The notes under the pieces were generated by a model. It made no database searches. It saw only the letters and a list, made by a program, of their open reading frames with translations, and had not been told where the DNA came from. Shown in pieces: positions 1 to 7,666 of a stretch of DNA of 64,000 bases (position 1 is its first letter; each line of letters starts with the position of its first letter). Made by a program: the position numbers and the translations under genes. Origin of the DNA: Methylobacterium oryzae (GTDB lineage Bacteria; Pseudomonadota; Alphaproteobacteria; Rhizobiales; Beijerinckiaceae). The stretch lies in contig NZ_CP090349.1 in assembly GCF_021398735.1 (NCBI RefSeq), positions 4,917,001 to 4,981,000 of the forward strand. The letters run 5' to 3'.

Positions 1-2346
1 CCGCAGATCCAGGAAGCCGCCCGCGCCGGCGTCTCGCAGACCCCGGAGGGGATGGCCTTCTCGGCGGCGCGCACGGCGGCCGGTCCCCGGGTCACGCCCG
101 AGCAGGCCGGCCAGACGATCCAGGGCGAACTCTCCGGGATCCGTGGTGGCCTCGAGGCGACGCGGAAGACGGCGAGCGACCCGCTGTACGAGGCCGCGCG
201 CAACGCTCCGGAGCGCGCCGGTATCGAGCGGATGATCACCGTCGAGCGGCCCGGCGACCCCATCGTGACGCCGCAGGCCTACTCGCGCCCGCAGTTCACG
301 GATGTTGCGCCGCGCCCGCTGGAGGCCTTCGTGCGTCCGGATGCCGAGGCCGCCGCCGCGGGGCCCGAGAGCCTCGCGCGCTTCATCGCGCGCAACGGCG
401 GCATCCGGCTCGATGGCGATGTCGCCGCGACCGATCTGCACCGGTTTAACATCCCCGGGCAGGGCAACGTCGCCCGCCCGACCGGCAAGGGGATCGACGA
501 CTTCTGGCGCGAGCGGCTGATCGAGGAGGGGTACTTCCGGCCCGACGCCGACGGCGGCATGGCGCGGGACATCTCGTCCGAGCTCCTGCGCAAGCTTCAG
601 AACGAGCAGCGCGGCTTCCCGTCGTACCCGCTCGGCACGAGCCGGGGCGCGGGCGGCGCGCCGACGGCAGGCCAGCTCGCCGACGATTACAGCCAGGCGG
701 TGTCCCTCGCGAACAGCCGCCTCCGCGAGGACCTCGGCAGGGTCGGCATCGACGCGAGCACACTTCACCCGGACGTCCGCGACCGGGTGATTGGCTCTCT
801 GGTGCGCGGCCAGCACGCCGACCCGCTCGACGCCTTCGAGGCCGTCGTCGGTGCGATGCGCGAGCCGCCCGCGCCCCTCGTGAAGTCGACGACCATCCAG
901 GAGCAGATCCCGGATGTGCGGTTCGGGCAGGTGAACCCGCAGCCCGGCATCGCCGCGATCGACGGCCTGCTGCAGACCGCGAAGGGCGATGTGCGCTCCG
1001 GCCTCCAGGCCGCGCGCCGCAACCTGTTCGAGGGGGCGAACCCGGACGGGCAGGTCGACATGACCGTGGCGGGCAATCTTCGCGCCCGCGAGCGGCTCGA
1101 CCAGGATGTACGGTCCGCCATCGAGATCGGGGATGGCACGAAGGCCCGCGACCTGACGATCGCGCGCCAGGGCATCGACCGCGGGCTCAAGGACGTGCCC
1201 GAGGTGGTGGCGGCCGACGAGGTGTTCGCGCGCCATTCCGTGCCGCTCGAGCCCTACACCCGGCCGAACGCGCCGCTCGGGCGCGCCACGGATCGGTTCG
1301 AGACGCCGGCCGGCGACGGGCCGTTCCGGATGCCGGCCGAACAGGTGCCCGGCACCTTCACGGGCGCGACCGCCGCCCGCGAGCTGCTCGCCCAGCCTGC
1401 TCCGCTCTCGCGCGAGGCTCTGGAACGGTATGTGACGACCCAGGTCCTAGACCGTGCAGCCGGCGCAGGCGGCAACCTGTCGTCTGAGGCGATGCGCACC
1501 GCGATGCGCAAGCATGCCGACGTCCTGGATCAGCTCCCGGGCGCTCGCGACCGGCTCTCGAACATCGTGCTGGCCCGCGAGGGACTCGCGCGGGTCGAGG
1601 CCTCTCCGCTAGGCCAACTCGCGCGATCGCCCGATGTCGGCAACGCCGTGCGGACGCTGTTCAACCCGAACCCGGCACCGGGCAGTCACACCGAGGTGGC
1701 TGCCGCCATGCAGGCGCTGGCGGCCAATCGCCCGCAGCAAGCACGCGAGCTGTCGCGGACCTATCTCGAGACCGTGTTCAACGAAGCGACACAGCAGACC
1801 AAGGGCCTCGCCTCGCAGTATGGCGGCGCGGGCTTCGCGTCCGCGGTCCGGGGCAACGCCCAGCAGCGGCACAACCTCGAAGCCGTGATGCGCGCCCTGC
1901 CGGAGGGCGAGACCCGATGGATGGCGCTCGACAAGATGCTCACCACCCTGGAGGCGACCGGCTATCGCCCGAACAAGGGCAGCGACACGGCCTTCAACGC
2001 CGCCATCCAGGAGCGTCTCAAGAACGGGACCCCGGTCGCGGCGGCGATCTCGGACGCCGTGACCGGTGCGGTGGCGGGCGGAACGGCCGCTGGGCCGTTC
2101 GGCGCGGCGGCGGGCGGTTTGGTCGGCGTCCGCAGGGCTGCTGCCAACGCTCTCGGCGAGCGGTCTCGAGACCTGAACAACGCCGCCATCGCCCGCATCT
2201 TCACCGATCCGCAGGCTGTGCCGGATCTCCGGGCGCTGGCGAAGTCGGCGCCGGGCAGCAAGAACGCGGAGATGTTCACCCATCGGCTCCTGACGCTCGC
2301 GAATGGCGGATCCGGTCTGCTCAGGCAGTCAGCGGCGGCGCGGTAG
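1..2346 (+). CDS. Prophage internal virion-like protein, 5' truncated by window edge
   Basis: The reading frame is already open at base 1, so the ATG at 52 need not be the true start and the N-terminus lies outside the window. The visible part is about 780 residues, rich in Ala, Arg and Glu, mostly helical in character. Near the C-terminus there is a Gly/Ala-rich segment (GGTAAGPFGAAAGG) that could contact or cross a membrane, as in internal core or ejection proteins of short-tailed phages. No catalytic motif was recognised. The following genes (transglycosylase, tail fibre, tail spike, endolysin) make a virion role likely. An ejection or DNA-delivery function is inference from size, composition and position. 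Confidence 0.6.
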   Translation, partial: PQIQEAARAGVSQTPEGMAFSAARTAAGPRVTPEQAGQTIQGELSGIRGGLEATRKTASDPLYEAARNAPERAGIERMITVERPGDPIVTPQAYSRPQFTDVAPRPLEAFVRPDAEAAAAGPESLARFIARNGGIRLDGDVAATDLHRFNIPGQGNVARPTGKGIDDFWRERLIEEGYFRPDADGGMARDISSELLRKLQNEQRGFPSYPLGTSRGAGGAPTAGQLADDYSQAVSLANSRLREDLGRVGIDASTLHPDVRDRVIGSLVRGQHADPLDAFEAVVGAMREPPAPLVKSTTIQEQIPDVRFGQVNPQPGIAAIDGLLQTAKGDVRSGLQAARRNLFEGANPDGQVDMTVAGNLRARERLDQDVRSAIEIGDGTKARDLTIARQGIDRGLKDVPEVVAADEVFARHSVPLEPYTRPNAPLGRATDRFETPAGDGPFRMPAEQVPGTFTGATAARELLAQPAPLSREALERYVTTQVLDRAAGAGGNLSSEAMRTAMRKHADVLDQLPGARDRLSNIVLAREGLARVEASPLGQLARSPDVGNAVRTLFNPNPAPGSHTEVAAAMQALAANRPQQARELSRTYLETVFNEATQQTKGLASQYGGAGFASAVRGNAQQRHNLEAVMRALPEGETRWMALDKMLTTLEATGYRPNKGSDTAFNAAIQERLKNGTPVAAAISDAVTGAVAGGTAAGPFGAAAGGLVGVRRAAANALGERSRDLNNAAIARIFTDPQAVPDLRALAKSAPGSKNAEMFTHRLLTLANGGSGLLRQSAAAR

Positions 2347-2580
2347 AAGCCGCTTCATCCGACCGGCCCTGTCGCGGGGCCAAAAGCCAAAGGCCCCGCA
2401 CAGGACGAGGAAACCAGTCAGGAGGACGCCGTGCGCGGTGTGGCCCACGGTCTCGTCCATCCACGCGGTGAACCCTGGAATCGTAGCGTGTAGCCCGGCT
2501 GTCAGCACCGCTCGCACGGCGAGCATGATCCCGACGAAGACAGCGAGGGCGAGGATGATCCGGAGCCAGCGGGGCATCAC
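2329..2580 (-). CDS. Small membrane protein of prophage moron pair
   Basis: An 83-residue protein with two hydrophobic segments (about residues 6-28 and 50-66) and a basic C-terminal tail, so probably a small inner-membrane protein. Its start overlaps the stop of the upstream secreted-protein gene by 4 bases, which implies translational coupling. Its 3' end overlaps the end of the large virion gene by 18 bases, tail to tail. Genes on the opposite strand to the late operon are often morons that are expressed in the lysogen. No family recognised. Confidence 0.6.
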   Translation of the reverse strand: MMPRWLRIILALAVFVGIMLAVRAVLTAGLHATIPGFTAWMDETVGHTAHGVLLTGFLVLCGAFGFWPRDRAGRMKRLLPRRR

Positions 2581-3059
2581 GGCTTTATCGCATATTGTGG
2601 ACCGCAGGGCGCCTGCATCGTGCTCGATTTTGCGATCGCCGGCGTGATCTTGCTGATGGTCCAGACCATAGTCCCGATACCGGCGTCATTCTGACGGATT
2701 AGATAGGTCTCAGAGAAGTCCGCACCATAGGCAGAAATCAGCATGGTTTTGGTGGCTTGATCGAAGTTGATCAGTCCCACTTTGTAACCTGCTTTGAGAT
2801 AGCTACGTGTGGCCGCCCTGTCTTTCACAAGCAAATCGAGCTGATCGTTTTCATTGAGGAATACGGTCACGCGCCCGTCGTCAACGCCGTCCTTTTTCCA
2901 GCCACCTTGGCCAGGTCCGACAAAGCCGCCCTCGAAATAGTATGATTGCCCATCAGACGCCCCGCACCGAGCGAGGATGGTGACGTCCTTCGCTTCTCCG
3001 ACAGCCGGCGTCATGAGCAGAGCGGTTGCCACGGCGACCTGGTGCCATTTGTTGCGCAT
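2577..3059 (-). CDS. Secreted protein of prophage moron pair
   Basis: A 160-residue protein. The ATG at 3059 was chosen because it is followed by a typical signal peptide (Lys/His N-region, hydrophobic stretch AVATALLMTPAV, small residues before the predicted cleavage near GEA-K). The frame stays open upstream to 3485, but that part reads as a shadow of the transglycosylase gene on the other strand. The mature domain has two cysteines, one near each end, which could form a disulfide in the periplasm. It is translationally coupled to the downstream membrane protein. Function unknown; a lysogenic-conversion or exclusion role is only a guess from position and secretion. Confidence 0.6.
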   Translation of the reverse strand: MRNKWHQVAVATALLMTPAVGEAKDVTILARCGASDGQSYYFEGGFVGPGQGGWKKDGVDDGRVTVFLNENDQLDLLVKDRAATRSYLKAGYKVGLINFDQATKTMLISAYGADFSETYLIRQNDAGIGTMVWTISKITPAIAKSSTMQAPCGPQYAIKP

Positions 3060-3176
3060 GCGACAACCTACGCGAGCACTTGGTGCGCTGAATATGACGT
3101 GCCAGCCACACACTTGACCCGACGGGCGAAGTGCCCGAAACAGCCAGCGTCGCGAGCGCTGTGCGCCCGACCCTGC

Positions 3177-3203
3177 AAGGCCCGCCATCGCGCGGGCCTT
3201 TTG
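3177..3203 (+). terminator. Hairpin terminator before the tail genes
   Basis: A perfect 9-bp stem (AAGGCCCGC at 3177-3185 with GCGGGCCTT at 3192-3200, loop CATCGC) followed by TTGCGTTT. It separates the divergent moron pair from the tail gene run starting at 3223. Confidence 0.55.
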
Positions 3204-3222
3204 CGTTTCAGGACCTCCCGAC

Positions 3223-3954
3223 ATGCCGACTGCCGCAGACCGCGACGCGCTGATCGCCAGCGCGCAGCGCATCGGCGCGGACCCGCTCGACCTTGCGACC
3301 GTGATGTCGTTCGAGAGCGGGTTCAGCCCTTCGATCCGGGGCGGCTCGGGCAACCGGCACATCGGCCTGATCCAGTTCGGGCCGACGGAGCAGCAGAAGT
3401 ACGGCGCGAGCCAGGACCAGAGCTTCGCCGACCAGCTTCCCGCCGTCGAGCGATACCTGACCGACCGTGGCTTCAAGCCCGGCATGGGGATGCTCGACCT
3501 CTACTCGACGGTGAACGCCGGCTCGCCCGGGCTGTACGATCGGAGCGACACGGCGAACGGCGGCACGCCCGGCACGGTCGCCGACAAGGTCAACAGCCAG
3601 ATGGCCGGGCACCGAGCGAAGGCCGCGGCCTTCCTCGGCGGTGCGTTCTCGCCAGGCTCGGCCTCGCCCCGCGGCGCCTTCGGCCTGTCCGGGCCGGTCG
3701 CGGCCGGTACCGAGGGTTCGGTGACGCCCGCCGGCGGCGCCGCCATGCAGTCTCCGGAGGCGGATCGCACCCTTCAGGTCGCCGCGCTGCTGCGGACGCT
3801 CACCGCAGCCGATGCGCCGGCCGCGTCGCCGGTCGCGCAGGCCGCCGCGGCGCCCGCGCCGGCCCCGATCCAGGCGCAACCGGTCCGCCGGCAGGGCCCC
3901 GCCTTCGACGCGCAGCGCTTCTTCGCGCTGCTGCCCGGCACCAAGACCCGCTAA
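3223..3954 (+). CDS. Phage lytic transglycosylase-like protein
   Basis: A 243-residue protein whose first ~130 residues resemble a lysozyme-fold transglycosylase: the motif SFESGF (about residues 28-33) carries the candidate catalytic Glu in the usual helix-Glu-Ser/Gly setting, followed by GLIQFG, as in the conserved G-x-x-Q-F/I block of SLT-type enzymes. The C-terminal half is Ala/Pro-rich and probably a linker or structural tail. Such virion enzymes locally open peptidoglycan for DNA entry. It starts a same-strand run of tail genes with short gaps. The family assignment is from motifs only. Confidence 0.65.
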   Translation: MPTAADRDALIASAQRIGADPLDLATVMSFESGFSPSIRGGSGNRHIGLIQFGPTEQQKYGASQDQSFADQLPAVERYLTDRGFKPGMGMLDLYSTVNAGSPGLYDRSDTANGGTPGTVADKVNSQMAGHRAKAAAFLGGAFSPGSASPRGAFGLSGPVAAGTEGSVTPAGGAAMQSPEADRTLQVAALLRTLTAADAPAASPVAQAAAAPAPAPIQAQPVRRQGPAFDAQRFFALLPGTKTR

Positions 3955-3969
3955 CCCGAGGACGGCCCT

Positions 3970-5211
3970 ATGCCCGGCGCCATCAACTGGGACGAGGCGC
4001 CCTCGGGCAACGACGTCTCGGATCCGCCCATCATCTTCAATGAGGGGCAGCCGGCCAAGACCATCAACGACGCCATGCGGGCGCTGATGGCCTCCATGAA
4101 GCTCTGGATGCTCGACAACTCGGGCGTGAACCAAGCCTACGGGTCAGACGCCTACACGGTGCTCACCCGCCAGGGCGTGTCGGCGAAGGCCGCCGCCCGG
4201 GCACATACGCTCAAGTTCCGGACCACGACGGCCAACCTCAATCCCTGCACCCTGTCGGCGGACGGGAACACGCCGCGGCCGTGGCTGCGGTCGGATGGGT
4301 CGCAGTTCGGGCCCGGCGACATCTACCCGACGGTGTGGTCGGTCGTGTACGACCCCGACGCGCAGGTCTACCGCACCCTGTCACCGACCACGGAATCGGC
4401 CGGGAAGATCGCCGCGTTCGGCGGCCCCAACGTCCCCTCGGGCTGGGAGATCTGCGACGGCCGGCCGGTCTCGCGGGCCTCCTACGCCGCCCTGTTCGCC
4501 GCGATCAGCAGCCTGTGGGGCGTCGGCGACGGCTTCCAGACCTTCAACCTGCCGGACCTGCGGGGGCGCAGCCTGTTCGGCGCGAACCGCGGGCTGAACC
4601 TGCTCACCTCGGCGGGCGGCCTCGTCGGCTCGCTCGGCACGCTCGGCGGGGCCGAGACGGTGGCGATGCTGGCGACGCAGATGCCGCGGCACATGCACAC
4701 CTCGACCATGTCGCCGGCCGGCTTCTTCCAGCCGGAGATCCAGAGCGCCGGCAGCCACAACCACGGCGGCACGAACATCGACGGAGCCCACGACCACACC
4801 GGCTCGACGAACCTCACAGGCAACCACGCCCACACCGGCACCAGCGACATCAGCGGCGACCATGCCCACGTCGTGCAGTACGGCTACGGCCTGGTCAGCA
4901 CCCAGACGCCGAACAACGCCCAGGTGGTGACCGGCATCAACCTCGGCTCGCAGGGCAACGGCCAGACGACCCAGAGCGGGCCGCATTCGCACACCTTCAC
5001 GACTGGCGCGACCGGCAACCACGCGCATAGCTTCGCGACCGATCCGGGCGGCACGCACAGCCACGGCCTCCAGCTCGACGGCAGCCACGTCCACACGATC
5101 GATCCGACGCCGAACCACACCCACACGCTGGTGATCGACACGGCCGGCTCGGGCGACCCGCACCCGAACGTGCCGCCGGGCGCCGTGGTGACCTGGGCCA
5201 TCAAGACCTGA
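3970..5211 (+). CDS. Phage tail fibre with tail-collar domain
   Basis: A 413-residue protein in three parts. Residues 1-140 form a module starting AINWDEAPSGND that recurs in the next two genes and probably attaches the fibre to the virion. Residues ~145-200 match a tail collar domain (GWEICDGRPVSR, then FNLPDLRGRS). The remaining ~210 residues have many evenly spaced His pairs (HNH, HDH, HAH, HSH, HVH), a pattern seen in metal-stabilised trimeric fibre shafts and collar proteins. It probably binds the host surface. It lies 15 bases downstream of the transglycosylase gene and 7 bases before the next gene. Confidence 0.75.
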   Translation: MPGAINWDEAPSGNDVSDPPIIFNEGQPAKTINDAMRALMASMKLWMLDNSGVNQAYGSDAYTVLTRQGVSAKAAARAHTLKFRTTTANLNPCTLSADGNTPRPWLRSDGSQFGPGDIYPTVWSVVYDPDAQVYRTLSPTTESAGKIAAFGGPNVPSGWEICDGRPVSRASYAALFAAISSLWGVGDGFQTFNLPDLRGRSLFGANRGLNLLTSAGGLVGSLGTLGGAETVAMLATQMPRHMHTSTMSPAGFFQPEIQSAGSHNHGGTNIDGAHDHTGSTNLTGNHAHTGTSDISGDHAHVVQYGYGLVSTQTPNNAQVVTGINLGSQGNGQTTQSGPHSHTFTTGATGNHAHSFATDPGGTHSHGLQLDGSHVHTIDPTPNHTHTLVIDTAGSGDPHPNVPPGAVVTWAIKT

Positions 5212-5218
5212 GGACCCG

Positions 5219-5785
5219 ATGAGCGCTTTCGACTGGTCCACCAACGCGGGGCTGAACGCCATCGCGGACAAAGCCATGCCCGTGCAGGACGGCGTGTCGG
5301 CCCGCGTCTACGCGAGCTTGGTGCGCGGCCTCATGGCCGGCGTGGCGCAGCTCATCGCCGACACGTCGGGCGCGCTCGTCTCGGTCGGGCTCACCGACCT
5401 ATACGCAGTGAACACCTTCTCCGGGCTGAAGCCGAAGCCCGGGACGATGATCGCCTTCTGGGCGCACCGGACGAACGAGGCCGAGCCATCCCTGATGGTC
5501 GACGGCTACGGGCCGGTGGCGTTCCTGGCGGCCGACGGGAACGAGCTCGCGCCCGGCACCGTCGTGCAGGGTCAGCTCCAGATGGTGGTCTGGGACGAGG
5601 CCGTTTCGCCCGAGAAGCCGGCGTGGCGGAAGATCAACCCGGCGGCGACCGATCTGCAGGTGCTCAACGCAGCGACGGCCATGGAAGCGCTCGCCGCGCT
5701 CCTGCCGAAGGAAGCGCCCGATGGCGCCGGCAAGCTCTGGTACAACAACGGCATCTTCCAGGTCACGACCGGGGCGCAGTCGTGA
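5219..5785 (+). CDS. Phage tail adaptor-like protein A
   Basis: A 188-residue protein starting MSAFDWST. It shares with the tail fibre N-terminus and with the next gene product an order of motifs: an opening F/I-D/N-W, a variable-length helix with SARVY/SAREL, a TFSG block, then a TL/SLxVDG block followed by W/F-L. This suggests duplicated attachment modules with different downstream parts. It has no obvious receptor-binding shaft. Its TGA stop overlaps the GTG start of the next gene (GTGA). Confidence 0.6.
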   Translation: MSAFDWSTNAGLNAIADKAMPVQDGVSARVYASLVRGLMAGVAQLIADTSGALVSVGLTDLYAVNTFSGLKPKPGTMIAFWAHRTNEAEPSLMVDGYGPVAFLAADGNELAPGTVVQGQLQMVVWDEAVSPEKPAWRKINPAATDLQVLNAATAMEALAALLPKEAPDGAGKLWYNNGIFQVTTGAQS

Positions 5786-6255
5786 GCGTCTTCGACTGGT
5801 CGACGCGCCCGGCCGCCAACGCGGTCTCGGATGCCGGCGTGCCGGCGCTCGACGGCGCCTCGGCGCGTGAGCTGCCGGGCCTCATCCGCGACGTGATGGC
5901 CGCCTTTGCCGGCTACGTCGCCGATCAGGGCGGCGCGATCCGGGCAGGCGGCGTGTTCAACGCCTACGTGGCGCGGACCTTCTCCGGCGTCCGTGCGATC
6001 CGCCCCGGTGTCGCCGTGCTCGTCCAGGTCGACCGGGACAACACCGACAGCCCGACGCTGAACGTCGACGGGACCGGAGCCCGGCCCTGGCTCGACCTCG
6101 ACGGTTCGGCGCCGCCCCCCGGCACCGTGCGCGCGGGCGCCTTCTATCTCGCCATCGCGTCCGGCCCGGGCTGGGTCAGCGACTTCGGCGGCCTCGCGCG
6201 GGCCGATGCCGAGGACGCGGCGATCACCGCGGCCCTGATCTTCGGCGGCATCTGA
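5782..6255 (+). CDS. Phage tail adaptor-like protein B
   Basis: A 157-residue protein; the GTG at 5782 is chosen because it overlaps the previous stop as GTGA and gives MSVFDWST, aligned with the start of the upstream paralogue. It keeps the TFSGV and TLNVDG blocks of the module. An earlier in-frame ATG lies inside the upstream gene and is not credible. Probably a structural tail component. It ends 2 bases before the ATG of the next gene. Confidence 0.6.
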   Translation: MSVFDWSTRPAANAVSDAGVPALDGASARELPGLIRDVMAAFAGYVADQGGAIRAGGVFNAYVARTFSGVRAIRPGVAVLVQVDRDNTDSPTLNVDGTGARPWLDLDGSAPPPGTVRAGAFYLAIASGPGWVSDFGGLARADAEDAAITAALIFGGI

Positions 6256-6257
6256 CC

Positions 6258-7427
6258 ATGAAGCAGATCGACCTCACCGGCGTGGTGCTGAACCCCGCCG
6301 CGGGCACGCTCGACTTCTCGGGCGTGAACATCGACCCGCGCACCGTGCTGGCGGTCCTGCACGAGCCGACGAACCAGTTCATCTACGCGGTCGGGCGCCG
6401 CGGGCTCGGCCGGAAGGCGGTCGACGGCCAGGTTCTGACCCTGGCCTTCAACACCAAGCCGCTGTCGGCGGGGCCGATCACCGGCTTCCGCGACGATGGC
6501 GCCGATGTCGCGACAGATGTCCGGCTGGAGGCCTGCCGGGTCCTACTCGCCACCGGCAACGCGACGCTCTCGAACATGGCCACCGGCATCGGCACGCCCG
6601 CCGACGTGGCGCCGGGCTCGGATGCCGGCGCGGGCTCGCTGATCGCCAAGGTGACGCGGCTCCTGCTCACGCAGAGCGGGATCGCCACGGTGCTCGCCGC
6701 GATCCGGGACCGGCTGCCGGCGGCACTGGTCGGCGGTCGTCTCTCCGTCGATGGCTCGGGCGTGACGCAGCCGGTGTCCGCTGTGGCCCTGCCCCTGCCG
6801 GCCGGCGCCGCGACCTCGGCGCTCCAGGGCACCGGCAACGCCTCGCTGTCGAACCTCGCGACTGGGCTCGGCACGCCCTCCGACACGGATCCCGGTTCGG
6901 ACACGGCGCCGGGCTCGGTCCTGGCCCTGATCCGGCGCGGCCTCGGGAACTGGACGGCGCTGCTGGCCCGGGTGCCGGCGCTCGTCGGCGGCCGGATCCC
7001 GGTGGACGGGTCCGGGGTCACTCAGCCTGTATCCGCCGCGGCGCTTCCGCTGCCGGCCGGCGCGGCCACCGATGCGAAGTCCGAGGCGATCCGTGCGCTT
7101 CTCGCCGGCACTCTGAAGGTCGCCACCCCGACGCCCGCCAGCATCGTCACCGGCCAGGTGAAGATCGCCACCACCGGCACGGCCGTGGCGCTGCCGAACG
7201 TGGCGCTGGCCAACGGCATCGTCGTGAAGGCGAAGACCTCGAACGCGGCGCAGACCTCGGCCGCGCCCGGCGTGGTCGGGCCGGCCGGCGTGACGACGGT
7301 GATCGACGGGACCGGTTCGGGCTATCCGCTGGCGCCCGGCGAGGCCGCCTCGTTCGCGTGCTCGAACGCGAACCTCGTCTGCGTCAACGGCACGGCCGGC
7401 GACGTCTTCTTCTTCGAGGGGAACTGA
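6258..7427 (+). CDS. Phage tail protein with internal duplication
   Basis: A 389-residue Gly/Ala/Thr/Val-rich protein. It carries two copies of a unit of roughly 110-120 residues: each has GNA(T/S)LSN(M/L)ATG, then GSD, and ends with GGR(L/I)xVDGSGVTQPVSA and LPLPAGAAT. Such blocks are frequent in beta-rich phage appendage proteins. The C-terminal ~80 residues look like a small beta-sandwich tip. It sits between the adaptor genes and the tail spike, so it is probably part of the receptor-binding apparatus; this is inference. Confidence 0.6.
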   Translation: MKQIDLTGVVLNPAAGTLDFSGVNIDPRTVLAVLHEPTNQFIYAVGRRGLGRKAVDGQVLTLAFNTKPLSAGPITGFRDDGADVATDVRLEACRVLLATGNATLSNMATGIGTPADVAPGSDAGAGSLIAKVTRLLLTQSGIATVLAAIRDRLPAALVGGRLSVDGSGVTQPVSAVALPLPAGAATSALQGTGNASLSNLATGLGTPSDTDPGSDTAPGSVLALIRRGLGNWTALLARVPALVGGRIPVDGSGVTQPVSAAALPLPAGAATDAKSEAIRALLAGTLKVATPTPASIVTGQVKIATTGTAVALPNVALANGIVVKAKTSNAAQTSAAPGVVGPAGVTTVIDGTGSGYPLAPGEAASFACSNANLVCVNGTAGDVFFFEGN

Positions 7428-7429
7428 TC

Positions 7430-7666
7430 ATGGCCGCGCCCGCGATCCCGCCGCCGACTCCGCTGCAGTTCGCCACCACCGTCCAGGCGCAGGCCGCGCT
7501 CGACCCGGGCACGATGATCAGCCCGGCGCTCGCCCTGGCCCTGCTCAAGGCCCAGCCCGGCGCGGTGCTTCGCGCCGCGTACGACCTGCTGCCGAGATCC
7601 CCGGACGGCCTCAACGTCGGAGACCCCTGGATCTCTGGCAACGCCCTCCAGTTCGTCGCTTCGTGA
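7430..7666 (+). CDS. Small phage tail-region protein
   Basis: A 78-residue protein starting at the ATG just after the previous stop (TGATCATG). It is Ala/Pro/Leu-rich with no membrane segment and no recognised motif. Its TGA stop overlaps the GTG start of the spike gene, so it is probably co-translated with it and may be a chaperone or small structural partner of the spike. That role is inference. Confidence 0.5.
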   Translation: MAAPAIPPPTPLQFATTVQAQAALDPGTMISPALALALLKAQPGAVLRAAYDLLPRSPDGLNVGDPWISGNALQFVAS

